DNA from: Sediminibacterium ginsengisoli | GTDB lineage: Bacteria; Bacteroidota; Bacteroidia; Chitinophagales; Chitinophagaceae | Length of the DNA: 64,000 nucleotides | Assembly (NCBI GenBank): GCA_945865545.1 | Contig: CAMBEQ010000012.1 | Coordinates: 1-64,000, forward strand | Direction of reading: 5' to 3' | Part shown: one piece after another, positions 36,399-45,522 of the stretch | Layout: every line of letters begins with the position of its first letter | Numbering within the stretch: position 1 is the first letter of the stretch | The notes under the pieces: model-generated | Seen by the model: the letters and a program-made list of their open reading frames with translations, nothing else | What the model was told of the DNA's origin: nothing | Database searches by the model: none | Translations under genes and position numbers: made by a program

Positions 36399-38141
36399 AT
36401 GTCTAATTTTCAAGTAAAGGTATCCCCTAAGAAATACGATGCCGTAATAGTAGGTTCTGGGGCAGGCGGTGGAATGGCAGCCTATGTTTTATCCAAAGCA
36501 GGTTTAAAAGTTTGTTTGCTAGAAGCGGGTCCTGAATTTGATCCTGCAAAAAATTCAGCACAATTAAAAAACCCTTGGGAATCACCTCGTCGTGGAGCAA
36601 GTACTAAAATGAGACCCTTTGGCGATTTTGATGCTTCTTTTTGGGGCTGGGAAATTGATGGAGAACCGTATACACAAACTCCAGGAAGTGAAAAGTTTGA
36701 TTGGTGGAGAGCAAGAATGGTTGGAGGACGTACGAACCATTGGGGTCGTATTTCACTTCGTTTTGGCCCTCGTGATTTTAAAAGAAAAACTATTGATGGC
36801 TTAGGCGATGATTGGCCAATTGGATATGAAGATATTAAACCTTACTACGATAAAATTGATCGATTGATTGGTGTATACGGAACCAATGAAGGATTGGAGA
36901 ATGATCCTGATGGAATTTTCTTACCACCCCCTAAGCCGCGTTTACATGAATTGATGTTTAAGAAAGCAGCTACTGGTATTAATATTCCTGTCATCCCTTC
37001 TCGTTTATCTATTTTAACCAAAAAAATTAATGACGAACGTGGTGCTTGTTTTTATTGTGGGCAATGTAATCGTTCTTGTAAAGTGTACGGTGATTTTTCT
37101 TCTTCCTCTGTATTGGTAAAGCCGGCAGTACTTACTGGTAATGTTGATTTAATTACTGGTGCCATGGCACGTGAAGTAATCACTGATAGAGAAGGAAAAG
37201 CAGTAGGAATTTCTTATGTCAATAAAGCAGACAATCAAGAATATCAAATTAATGCCAAAGTGGTTATTCTTGGTGCAAGTACTTGTGAGACTGCTCGTTT
37301 ATTACTTAATTCAAAATCACCAAAACATCCTGATGGTTTAGCCAATAGTTCTGGTGTGGTGGGTCATTATTTACATGATTCTACTGGAGCTGGAATGGGT
37401 GGGGTGATTCCAGCTTTATTTGGACGTAAAAGGTACAATGAAGATGGCGTTGGTGGTTTACACGTTTATACTCCATGGTGGTTGGATAATAAAAAATTAG
37501 ATTTTCCACGTGGATATCATATTGAATATGGTGGAGGTATGAGTCAGCCTGGATATGGTATTGGAATGGGAATGCAGGGCTTAAATGGCAAGTTTCAAGT
37601 GAATGCCAGAACCAAGGAAGCAGGCGGTTATGGAGAGTCTTTGAAAGAAGATGTTCGTTTCTTTTATGGAGCTAGTGTAGGCATGGCTGGTCGCGGAGAA
37701 GCGGTACCTCGTTTTGATAACAAGTGTACCATTGATCCAGAAGTGGTCGACAAATACGGTATTCCGGTTTTGAAATTTGATTGTAAAAATTCAGACTATG
37801 AAATTAAGCAAGCAAAACACATGAAGGAAACCTTTAAAGAAATTATGCATGAAATGGGAGCAGTCATTACCTGGGGTGATCAAGATAATGAGTCTAATAG
37901 ATATGGCTTATCTAATCCTGGAAACATTATTCATGAAGCAGGAACAGTTCGTATGGGTGCAGACAAAAAAACATCTGCTCTAAACAAATGGGGTCAAGCG
38001 CATGATTGTAGTAATTTATTCTGTGTAGATGGATCGGTATTTACATCACAAGCAGATAAAAATATTACTTGGACTATTTTAGCCTTGTCTATGCGCGCTT
38101 CAGAGTATATATTGGATCAGTTACAAAAACAAAATTTATAA
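36399..38141 (+). CDS. GMC-family FAD oxidoreductase with Cys cluster (sugar dehydrogenase alpha-like)
   Basis: FAD-dependent dehydrogenase of 580 residues. The FAD-binding signature is VIVGSGAGGGMAAYVLSKAG near 16-35, and the C-terminal GMC region has HEAGTVRMG and ADKNITWTILAL. A CxxCxxCxxxC cluster, Cys217, 220, 223 and 227 (ACFYCGQCNRSC), resembles that of FAD glucose dehydrogenase and glucoside 3-dehydrogenase alpha subunits that carry an iron-sulfur cluster. The next gene encodes the small subunit 3 type partner. No signal peptide; such enzymes are co-exported with the small subunit. The cytochrome c partner is absent nearby. The sugar substrate is unknown. Confidence 0.85.
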   Translation: MSNFQVKVSPKKYDAVIVGSGAGGGMAAYVLSKAGLKVCLLEAGPEFDPAKNSAQLKNPWESPRRGASTKMRPFGDFDASFWGWEIDGEPYTQTPGSEKFDWWRARMVGGRTNHWGRISLRFGPRDFKRKTIDGLGDDWPIGYEDIKPYYDKIDRLIGVYGTNEGLENDPDGIFLPPPKPRLHELMFKKAATGINIPVIPSRLSILTKKINDERGACFYCGQCNRSCKVYGDFSSSSVLVKPAVLTGNVDLITGAMAREVITDREGKAVGISYVNKADNQEYQINAKVVILGASTCETARLLLNSKSPKHPDGLANSSGVVGHYLHDSTGAGMGGVIPALFGRKRYNEDGVGGLHVYTPWWLDNKKLDFPRGYHIEYGGGMSQPGYGIGMGMQGLNGKFQVNARTKEAGGYGESLKEDVRFFYGASVGMAGRGEAVPRFDNKCTIDPEVVDKYGIPVLKFDCKNSDYEIKQAKHMKETFKEIMHEMGAVITWGDQDNESNRYGLSNPGNIIHEAGTVRMGADKKTSALNKWGQAHDCSNLFCVDGSVFTSQADKNITWTILALSMRASEYILDQLQKQNL

Positions 38142-38316
38142 TTTTGTTTTTAAAATCATTAAATAAGTGGAGCACTTGCTTAAATTTTATAAAGCAAGTG
38201 AAACACAAACAAAAACAAAATTTATAATTTTTTTTAAATAAAATAAAATAATTTTTTTCTTTGCTTTATTTCAAATTTAAGCAAAGAAAAAACTAACTAA
38301 CAAAATTTATAATTTT
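38123..38316. repeat. three direct repeats separated by two hairpins, ~86-bp period
   Basis: ACAAAATTTATAATTTT occurs at 38129-38145, 38215-38231 and 38300-38316. The first two copies share six more bases on the left (from 38123 and 38209). Between copies 1 and 2 is hairpin CACTTGCTT/AAGCAAGTG (38173-38181, 38192-38200); between copies 2 and 3 is hairpin TTTTTTCTTTGCTT/AAGCAAAGAAAAAA (38253-38266, 38279-38292). Copy 1 contains the stop codon of the GMC gene. The arrangement looks like a duplicated gene tail plus hairpin unit. Confidence 0.85.
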
Positions 38317-38331
38317 TTAATTTTAAATATT

Positions 38332-38967
38332 ATGGACAGAAGAAAATCCATCAAAGCGATGTTAATTGGTACAGTTTCTGCAACTGTTTTAGTAGAAGCC
38401 TGTAAAAATACGTCCACTACAGTATCGGAAGTGAATATGGACGAGCGTATGCAGGAAGAAAAAGATTATGCGGTAAAGATAAAAGCCGAACCTAATTTTT
38501 TTGATGCCCACGAGGCAGCCACTATTGTGGTGCTTTCGGACATTATCATTCCTAAGGACGCAGTAAGTGGTTCAGCTACAGATGCGAAAGTGCCGGAGTT
38601 TATAGAGTTTATTGTAAAAGATATGCCTTATCATCAAATACCCATGCGCGGGGGATTAAAATGGCTGGACATGCATAGTAATAAAAAACATGGCAAGTCA
38701 TTTGTAGAATGTTCAAAGCAGGAGCAAATAGGCATTGTAGATGAGATTGCTTATCCTAAAAAAGCGAAGCCAGAACATAGTCAAGGTGTCAATTTCTTTA
38801 ACAAGATGAGAGACTTAGTGGCTACTGGTTTTTATACAGCTGAAATTGGAGTGAAAGACTTGGGGTATATGGGTAATGTGCCTAACATGTGGGCTGGTGT
38901 ACCGGATGATGTTTTAAAACAACATGGACTTGCTTACACTGAGAAAGAAATAAAAGAGTGTATTTAA
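38332..38967 (+). CDS. gluconate 2-dehydrogenase subunit 3-like protein
   Basis: Small subunit of membrane sugar dehydrogenases, 211 residues. The N-terminus has a twin arginine (DRRKSIKAML) followed by a hydrophobic stretch and a cysteine at 24 (LVEAC), suggesting Tat export and possible lipid attachment; the lipobox is imperfect. The mature part begins NFFDAHEAATIVVLSDIIIP, the usual start of the family domain, which helps fold and carry the GMC catalytic subunit encoded just upstream. The gene is separated from it by a 190-bp repeat-bearing gap. Confidence 0.85.
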   Translation: MDRRKSIKAMLIGTVSATVLVEACKNTSTTVSEVNMDERMQEEKDYAVKIKAEPNFFDAHEAATIVVLSDIIIPKDAVSGSATDAKVPEFIEFIVKDMPYHQIPMRGGLKWLDMHSNKKHGKSFVECSKQEQIGIVDEIAYPKKAKPEHSQGVNFFNKMRDLVATGFYTAEIGVKDLGYMGNVPNMWAGVPDDVLKQHGLAYTEKEIKECI

Positions 38968-38981
38968 GTTTTTAGCTCTTT

Positions 38982-39017
38982 AAAAAAAGCCTCCCGAAAT
39001 TCGAGGGACTTTTTTTA
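38982..39017. terminator. probable terminator with imperfect stem
   Basis: A-run plus GCCTCCCGAA and TTCGAGGGAC plus T-run pair with two mismatches. Lies between the convergent subunit 3 gene and metG. Confidence 0.6.
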
Positions 39018-39052
39018 TGCATTTAATAAGTTAAGTGTTTATCGGATTCAAA

Positions 39053-41182
39053 CTAGGATATAGTACTTCCTGCAGCAATGGCTTCGCTAGGTTGAACGAA
39101 GTATAATTTGCCATTAGCATCTTCAGCCATTAAAATCATGCCCTTACTTTCAATACCACGCATTTTACGAGGGGCTAAATTAGCCACCACCACCACTTGC
39201 TTACCTATAATGGCTGCTGGCTCAAAGTGCATGGCAATACCCGATAAAATGGTTCTTTTTTCTGTACCTAAGTCTACTTCTAGTTGAAGTAATTTATCGG
39301 CCTTCTCTACTTTCTTGGCTTCAATAATAGTACCTACGCGTAAATCTATTTTGCCAAAATCGTCAAAAACAATTTCAGATTTTAAGCTCTTGTCTTTTGG
39401 TTCAGAAGGGTTTGCTGCTGGAGTGTTGCTATCCATCGTATTTTTTTTAGCGATTAAGTTGCTGCGCAACTGAGTTAATTCTGCTTCAATTTCTTCGTCT
39501 TCAATTTTTCTAAATAATAATTCAGGGGGACGTAAACTATAACCCACTTTTAACAAGTTAAATCCACCTGCATTTTCCCATTCCAACATTTTGTCTACCA
39601 CTTTCATCATATAGCACATTTTTTTAGAAGTAAATGGCAAGAAAGGGTTCATTAAAATAGCAAGGTTGGCACACAATTGTAAACAAGCATGCATGCAATT
39701 ATCGATTTTTGCTTGTGCAGTAGGGTCGGAATCCAATTGCTTAGCCAATATCCAAGGCTCTTTCTTTTGCATGTATTGATTGCCTATTCTAGCTAGGTTA
39801 ATCACTTCAAATTGAGCTTCTCTAAATTTATATAATTCTAAAAGTTCTGTAATTTTTTCTTTGCTTTCTTTTACACTAATTAAAATAGCTTGATCTTCGT
39901 CGTCTAATAAATCGGTATGTATGGGAGGCACTTTTCCTTTGCATAATTTATGCATGAGTACCCAGGTTCTGTTCACAAAATTTGCAAAGATGCTTACTAG
40001 CTCTCCATTAACAGATTCCTGAAATCCTTTCCAAGTAAACTCGCTATCCTTTGATTCTGGCGCAATAGCAGTTAAATAAAATCGCAAGCTATCGGCAAGG
40101 CCGTTGCCACCATTGTCTTTTTTTATCCATTTATTGATATAGTCATCCATTTCAATACTCCAACCTTTTGAAGTACTCATTTTATCTCCTTCTAAATTCA
40201 TGAATTCATTTGCAGGTATATTTTCCGGTAAAATATTACCATTCAATTTTAACATGATCGGAAAAATGATGCAGTGAAAAACAATATTGTCTTTGCCAAT
40301 GAAATGAACCAATTTAGTTTCTTTATCATTCCAATAAGGGGTCCAATCTTTTCCAGTATTTAAAGCCCATTGTTTGGTAGCACTTATGTATCCAATAGGA
40401 GCATCAAACCAAACATATAAAACTTTTCCAGCACCACTTGCTAAGGGCACTTTCACCCCCCAATCCAAATCACGTGTAACAGCCCTGGCTTGTAAACCGC
40501 CATCAATCCAACTTTTGCATTGACCTACTACTGCGGCTCTCCAATCTTTTGCATGATCATTTAAAATCCATTCACGTAAAAAATCTTCATGTTTATTTAA
40601 AGGCAAATACCAATGGGTGGTTTCTTTTTTAATAGGTGTATTACCACTTAAAGTACTAACAGGATTAATTAATTCTTCGGGACTTAAGCTTTTGCCACAT
40701 TTTTCACATTGATCTCCATAAGCTTCTTTATGCGCACAATTGGGGCAGGTACCTTTAATATAACGATCGGCTAAAAAAGTTTGAGAAGCTTCATCAAAAT
40801 ATTGCTCGGTGGTCTTTGTTTCTAAATCGCCTTTGGCTTCTAGGTTGGTAAAAAATTCAGCCGCAGTTTCGTGATGCAAAGGGTCGCTGGTACGGTGGTA
40901 AATATCAAACTGAATACCTAGGTCCTTAAAATTTTGTTCAATAATTGGATGATACTTATCGATAATTGCCTGAGCGGTGGTCCCTTCTTTAGTGGCCTGA
41001 ATAGGAATAGCGGTTCCATGTTCATCACTACCACAAACAAAAACCACGTCTCTTTTTTGGGCTTTCAAGTATCGGACATAAATATCTGCTGGCAAATAAG
41101 CGCCTGCCAAGTGGCCAATATGTTTCAACCCATTGGCATAAGGCAGGGCTGCAGTAATCAAATATCGTTTAGGCGTGTTCAT
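39053..41182 (-). CDS. metG: methionyl-tRNA synthetase
   Basis: Charges tRNA-Met. 709 residues from ATG 41182 (MNTPKRYLIT). HIGH motif at 21-24 in ANGLKHIGH; four-cysteine zinc knuckle CPNCAHKEAYGDQCEKC near 145-160; the KMSKS loop reads KMSTS. A C-terminal EMAPII-like tRNA-binding domain (about 605-709, IDLRVGTIIEAKKVEKADKL) is fused, as in dimeric MetRS. Divergent from the LD-carboxypeptidase gene with 27 bases between starts. Confidence 0.96.
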   Translation of the reverse strand: MNTPKRYLITAALPYANGLKHIGHLAGAYLPADIYVRYLKAQKRDVVFVCGSDEHGTAIPIQATKEGTTAQAIIDKYHPIIEQNFKDLGIQFDIYHRTSDPLHHETAAEFFTNLEAKGDLETKTTEQYFDEASQTFLADRYIKGTCPNCAHKEAYGDQCEKCGKSLSPEELINPVSTLSGNTPIKKETTHWYLPLNKHEDFLREWILNDHAKDWRAAVVGQCKSWIDGGLQARAVTRDLDWGVKVPLASGAGKVLYVWFDAPIGYISATKQWALNTGKDWTPYWNDKETKLVHFIGKDNIVFHCIIFPIMLKLNGNILPENIPANEFMNLEGDKMSTSKGWSIEMDDYINKWIKKDNGGNGLADSLRFYLTAIAPESKDSEFTWKGFQESVNGELVSIFANFVNRTWVLMHKLCKGKVPPIHTDLLDDEDQAILISVKESKEKITELLELYKFREAQFEVINLARIGNQYMQKKEPWILAKQLDSDPTAQAKIDNCMHACLQLCANLAILMNPFLPFTSKKMCYMMKVVDKMLEWENAGGFNLLKVGYSLRPPELLFRKIEDEEIEAELTQLRSNLIAKKNTMDSNTPAANPSEPKDKSLKSEIVFDDFGKIDLRVGTIIEAKKVEKADKLLQLEVDLGTEKRTILSGIAMHFEPAAIIGKQVVVVANLAPRKMRGIESKGMILMAEDANGKLYFVQPSEAIAAGSTIS

Positions 41183-41187
41183 TGCTG

Positions 41188-41218
41188 CAAAAGTACTTAA
41201 TATTGTGGTATGATTCAA
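41188..41218 (-). promoter_or_regulatory. promoter of metG overlapping the divergent gene start
   Basis: Read on the minus strand: TTG at 41218-41216, 20-base gap, TACTTTTG at 41195-41188, then five bases to the metG ATG. The -33 element lies inside codons 3-4 of the divergent carboxypeptidase gene. Confidence 0.65.
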
Positions 41219-42112
41219 CCGCCGAATATCCAACCGGGAGACACTATTGGCCTAGTTTGTCCAGCAGGTTCTATTCCCATTGAAAAAGTGCAAAATTGCA
41301 TCCAAACCCTTGAAAAATGGGGGTATCGAGTGCAACTAGGTAAAACAGTAGGGTCTAAAAAACACTGTTTTTCGGCTGCTGATATAGAAAGAGCGGAGGA
41401 TGTACAGGCTATGTTGGATGATGAAAATATAAAAGCAATCCTATGTGCAAGGGGTGGATATGGATTGAGTAGAATTATTGGGGCGCTTAATTTTTCAAAA
41501 TTTAATGCCCATCCAAAATGGGTGGTAGGGTTTAGTGATATTACCGTTTTGCATGCTGCGCTACAAAAGCAAAATTGCAGGAGTATTCATGGGCCAATGG
41601 CTGCTGCTTTTAATAAAGGGGAGGCTGGTGAAAAATACATTCAATCGCTAAGAGACTGTTTAGAAGGTAGGGCCACCCATTATCAGGTAGCAAGCCATTC
41701 TTTGAATAAAATGGGTCAAGTTAAAGCGCCCATTATAGGTGGAAATTTATGTATGATCGCACATTTAGTAGGTTCAAAGAATGCATTAGAAAGTACAGGA
41801 AAAATTATTTTTATTGAAGAGGTATCGGAGTATCATTACAATATAGATAGGTTAATGATACAATGTAAGAATGCAGGCTTATTTGAAAATTGCAAAGGTT
41901 TAATATTAGGCGGCTTTACCGATTTAAAAGACAATGCCGCCGACTTTGGGGCCACTGCCTATGAAATTATAGCGGCACATACTAAAGATTTGGCCATTCC
42001 CATATGTTTTGATTTTCCTATTAGCCATGGGTTAGAAAATGTAGCCATCAAGCAAGGGCAAACCTATTTTTTAGAGGTAAATGAAAAAGGGGCAAGTTTA
42101 AAAGAGGCTTAA
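41210..42112 (+). CDS. LD-carboxypeptidase (S66 family)
   Basis: Serine peptidase that trims murein tetrapeptides to tripeptides during wall recycling. 300 residues. Visible motifs: GDTIGLVCPAGSI at the N-terminus, ARGGYGLSRI near 84, nucleophile Ser in GFSDIT near 110, GGNLCMIAHLVGS near 180, Glu in IFIEEV near 205 and His in ISHGLEN near 275. No signal peptide, as expected for cytoplasmic LdcA. The MccF self-immunity subgroup is an alternative. Confidence 0.9.
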   Translation: MIQPPNIQPGDTIGLVCPAGSIPIEKVQNCIQTLEKWGYRVQLGKTVGSKKHCFSAADIERAEDVQAMLDDENIKAILCARGGYGLSRIIGALNFSKFNAHPKWVVGFSDITVLHAALQKQNCRSIHGPMAAAFNKGEAGEKYIQSLRDCLEGRATHYQVASHSLNKMGQVKAPIIGGNLCMIAHLVGSKNALESTGKIIFIEEVSEYHYNIDRLMIQCKNAGLFENCKGLILGGFTDLKDNAADFGATAYEIIAAHTKDLAIPICFDFPISHGLENVAIKQGQTYFLEVNEKGASLKEA

Positions 42113-42199
42113 ATAGTTTCATTAAACCCTTGTTAATATGGGTTTTGAAGTAGTTACAATGTAATTAAAGCATTAAATTTGTATATAAATTTGAATCTA

Positions 42200-43771
42200 A
42201 TGAAAAAGTATTTTTTAAGCTTATCTATTTGCGTTTTTTTAGGGTTGCAATTTTGTATAGCGCAATCTTATACTGTTGCCAATATTGAAAAAACCGACAA
42301 AGAGGATATGCAATATGAGGTGCTTGGCAAAGTAGCCAATCATTATTGGATTTATAAAAATGTAGGGGGTGTTGCTACTATAGTGCAATACAATGATCAA
42401 ATGCAAATTGTAAAACAAAATGATTTGACTTTTGTAAAAACTACTAATTTAAATGGGATAGAGTTTATAACCTATGCAGACAAAGTATTTGTTTTTTATC
42501 AATTTCAAAACAATTCTACGGTATATGCTGCTGTAGCTGCTTTGAATAGTGAAGGGAATTTAATAGGGACACCTAGTATTGTTGATACCGCCAATGGCAT
42601 TAGACCGGGATCAAGGGCGAAAGTTTTTAATTTATTGCAAAGTGACGATCGTCAAAAAATGGTGTTGTTTAGTGTCAATAAAACAAATACCAATTCAATT
42701 AAGGTTAGAACGGTGGTATTAAATACCAGCTTCGAAATCATCAATCGGGCAGAAATTAGTGTGAATTCTCAAAGTAAAAGAAGCAACTTGTCCGATTTTG
42801 CATTAGACAATAATGGAAATTTATTTTGTTTAAGAAATGTAACGCAAGTAGATCAAGCGCCAGCAGTGAGCTTATTGTATTTAGCAGCCTCTGGCATTGA
42901 AGTGATGGAGTCTCCTATTGTTAATTACAGTTTATTATTGGATGATATTAGATTAAAGATAGACAATAGGGCAGGTCAAGTAATTTTAAATTCATTTTAT
43001 GCTACTTCAAAAAAAGGAAATATAGAAGGCTTGTATTCTTATGTATGGGATATCAATGCAAAAAAAGAAGTACTCACTAATTCCAATCGATTTACCGATG
43101 CAACCAGGGCGGTGGTTTCCAGAAAAAGAAATTTAAAAGATGCCTTTGATTTATTTTATTTGGATAAAATAAGTACACAGGCGGATGGCAGTTTTGTAAC
43201 CATAGCAGAAGCTGCAGAATCTTATTCCAACAGAAATTTTTTCTCAAGATGGGATTATTTTTATGGAGGTGCGTTTTATAGTCCATTTATGTTCAATTAT
43301 TGGAATAGACCATTTGGTTTTTATCCTTGGGCAAGATTTGGATGGGGGATGAGTCCATTTATGTTTAACAGATGGATGAATCCATATGCGTCCTTTGGTT
43401 ATCCAAGAGTTACCTATGTAGCTAATTCAGTAGCCTTGATTTCTTTTGATAAAAGAGGAAACATACAATGGATAAAAACAATAGATAAAAAACAAAGCGA
43501 TATTAATGTAGATCAGTTTATAGGGTATGGCACTATTGACAATGAGGAGGGGATGACTTTTGTTCACCATCAAAAACAAAAGGGAATTAATCAGTTAATT
43601 ATTAACACCTTAACCAAAGGGGGACAATTGGTCAAAGGAAATCCTCTAGTTTTAAATGAGAAAAATTATGAATGGATGCCAAAGTCTTTGAAACAAGTGG
43701 GTGAACAAGAAGCCATTTTGCCTTATCAGTTTAAAAACAAAATAGGGTTTGCTAAAATTAAATTTAAATAA
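42200..43771 (+). CDS. secreted protein of unknown function with aromatic-rich segment
   Basis: Not recognised. 523 residues from ATG 42200, with a clear signal peptide (MKKYFLSLSICVFLGLQFCIAQS; cleavage after about 22). The body is beta-rich, repeating lengths of the form VNDGNLF, suggesting a propeller-like fold. Residues about 350-405 are unusually rich in Trp, Tyr, Phe, Met and Pro (FYGGAFYSPFMFNYWNRP). TAAATTTG at 42186-42193 ends six bases before the start. The next gene, a membrane protein, begins 6 bases after its stop, so the two are probably cotranscribed. Confidence 0.7.
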   Translation: MKKYFLSLSICVFLGLQFCIAQSYTVANIEKTDKEDMQYEVLGKVANHYWIYKNVGGVATIVQYNDQMQIVKQNDLTFVKTTNLNGIEFITYADKVFVFYQFQNNSTVYAAVAALNSEGNLIGTPSIVDTANGIRPGSRAKVFNLLQSDDRQKMVLFSVNKTNTNSIKVRTVVLNTSFEIINRAEISVNSQSKRSNLSDFALDNNGNLFCLRNVTQVDQAPAVSLLYLAASGIEVMESPIVNYSLLLDDIRLKIDNRAGQVILNSFYATSKKGNIEGLYSYVWDINAKKEVLTNSNRFTDATRAVVSRKRNLKDAFDLFYLDKISTQADGSFVTIAEAAESYSNRNFFSRWDYFYGGAFYSPFMFNYWNRPFGFYPWARFGWGMSPFMFNRWMNPYASFGYPRVTYVANSVALISFDKRGNIQWIKTIDKKQSDINVDQFIGYGTIDNEEGMTFVHHQKQKGINQLIINTLTKGGQLVKGNPLVLNEKNYEWMPKSLKQVGEQEAILPYQFKNKIGFAKIKFK

Positions 43772-43777
43772 TTAAGC

Positions 43778-44749
43778 GTGGTTTTTTTATTCAAAGACAG
43801 GTCTGATATTAATTTAATCTTTTTAGTACTCTTGAGTTTTGGTTTGCATTTTCATGTATGGATGCACCCTCCATTGGTTATTGCCAATGAATCAGATGGC
43901 TTAATAGCTTATTTGTTGATCCATTTTATTAAACCTTTGTCTCCCATCATACTCATTATTCTTTTTCAATTAATTATTTTAAGTCAAGCCATTCGTTTAA
44001 ATATATTGTTAAGTAAGTTTAAGATGTTTCAGCAAATAAGTTATTTGCCTGCCTTTACCTACATTATTTTAACTGGGTTGTTTTCTTATTGGGATGTGAT
44101 TAGTTCTGGTTTGGTAGCCAATTCATTAGTTATTTGGATATTGGTGAAATTGTTAAGATTATATGATCAAACACAACCCAAAACTTTAGAATTTAATATT
44201 GGATTGATTGTAGGTATTTCTATCTTATTGTATGAGCCTATAGCCATTTTAATTCCAGTGGTTTTATTTGCTTTACTTATTATAAGGCCCTTTAAATTTT
44301 CAGAATGGCTTGTTTTAATTATGGGTATTTTACTTCCATTTTATTTTATTTTCACTTATGTTTTTTTAACAGGGAATATTGCAGATTTCAGACAATTTTT
44401 ACCAAAATTAGATTGGAAAAATCCATTGGTGCAACCTGAATTGAATGTGATATTAGCCTTAAGTGTAATGGGAGTGCAACTCATTACAGGTTTTTATTAT
44501 TGGCAGCAAGAACAAGTCAGATTTATTATACAAGTAAGAAAATACTGGGGTGTGCTGCTATTGGTGCTGGTATTTACCCTATTTCAGCCCATCCTATTTT
44601 CAGTACAAGCATTGTACGCCTCCGCTATTGTAATTACCCCTTTGACCTGTTTTATCAGCTTTGGATATGGCACTCCCAAAAGGCTATTGGTGCCCAATTT
44701 GCTATTTTGGTCGGCTATAGCGGTTATTGTGTATAACCACCTTAGTTAG
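43778..44749 (+). CDS. multi-spanning membrane protein, DUF6427-like
   Basis: Function not known. 323 residues, starting at GTG 43778, with about eight to ten hydrophobic helices and an early short exposed segment HVWMHPPLVIANESDGLIAY. The layout resembles the Bacteroidota DUF6427 membrane family, a tentative match. It follows the secreted unknown protein by 6 bases and precedes purQ by 84 bases. Confidence 0.6.
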   Translation: MVFLFKDRSDINLIFLVLLSFGLHFHVWMHPPLVIANESDGLIAYLLIHFIKPLSPIILIILFQLIILSQAIRLNILLSKFKMFQQISYLPAFTYIILTGLFSYWDVISSGLVANSLVIWILVKLLRLYDQTQPKTLEFNIGLIVGISILLYEPIAILIPVVLFALLIIRPFKFSEWLVLIMGILLPFYFIFTYVFLTGNIADFRQFLPKLDWKNPLVQPELNVILALSVMGVQLITGFYYWQQEQVRFIIQVRKYWGVLLLVLVFTLFQPILFSVQALYASAIVITPLTCFISFGYGTPKRLLVPNLLFWSAIAVIVYNHLS

Positions 44750-44833
44750 GTGAAGAATTTAACAAATCAATAAAGCCAAGTTTTGGTAACTTTGGCCTTC
44801 CATTTAATACCCTAATTAGTTAAATTAATACCT

Positions 44834-45496
44834 ATGAAATTTGGCGTTTTAGTTTTCCCTGGATCTAATTGTGATAGAGATATGCAAGATGCTTTAGAAA
44901 AAGACTTGGGCTATCCTGTTGAAATGTTATGGCATAAAGACAGTGATTTGTCTCATTTTACGACCGATGATTGTATTGTGCTTCCAGGCGGCTTTTCTTA
45001 TGGTGATTATTTACGCTGTGGGGCCATTGCTAAATTTAGTCCTATGATGCAATCAGTCATAGAATTTGCCAATAAAGGCGGAAAAGTGTTGGGGGTTTGC
45101 AACGGCTTTCAAATTTTATGTGAAAGTGGTTTATTGCCAGGGGCTTTGTTACAAAATGCCAATCAGCAATTTGTTTGTAAAAATGTTTTTATTAAAACAG
45201 ATAAAAGTGAAGCATTGCAAATTCCTATTGCCCATGGCGAAGGAAGATATTATGCTGATGAGGCCACTTTAACCCATTTGGAAAAAAACAATCAAATATT
45301 GTTTCGTTATTGTGATGAAACTGGAAAAGTGGGAGGCAGTGCCAATCCTAATGGTTCTAACATGGACATTGCGGGTATATGCAATGATGGGCGCAATGTG
45401 TTTGGTATGATGCCACATCCTGAGCGTGCCACTTCTGATGTATTAAGCAATATAGATGGTAAAAAAGTTTTTGAAATATTGGGGTTGAAGAAATAA
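44834..45496 (+). CDS. purQ: phosphoribosylformylglycinamidine synthase subunit PurQ
   Basis: Glutaminase subunit that supplies ammonia to PurL in purine synthesis. 220 residues, class I glutamine amidotransferase fold: oxyanion region [17 protein letters not shown], nucleophile Cys in [10 protein letters not shown], and C-terminal His-Glu in MPHPERA. The separate subunit implies a small PurL and PurS elsewhere. TAACTTTG at 44787-44794 is a candidate -7 element. Confidence 0.95.
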   Translation: MKFGVLVFPGSNCDRDMQDALEKDLGYPVEMLWHKDSDLSHFTTDDCIVLPGGFSYGDYLRCGAIAKFSPMMQSVIEFANKGGKVLGVCNGFQILCESGLLPGALLQNANQQFVCKNVFIKTDKSEALQIPIAHGEGRYYADEATLTHLEKNNQILFRYCDETGKVGGSANPNGSNMDIAGICNDGRNVFGMMPHPERATSDVLSNIDGKKVFEILGLKK

Positions 45497-45522
45497 TAGA
45501 AATGAAATTAAAAAAAATTGGC

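Noticed and set aside
38123-38316. Repeat block read as a CRISPR array
   Set aside because: Only three copies, AT-rich non-palindromic repeats, spacers of about 63-69 bases that contain hairpins, no cas genes.
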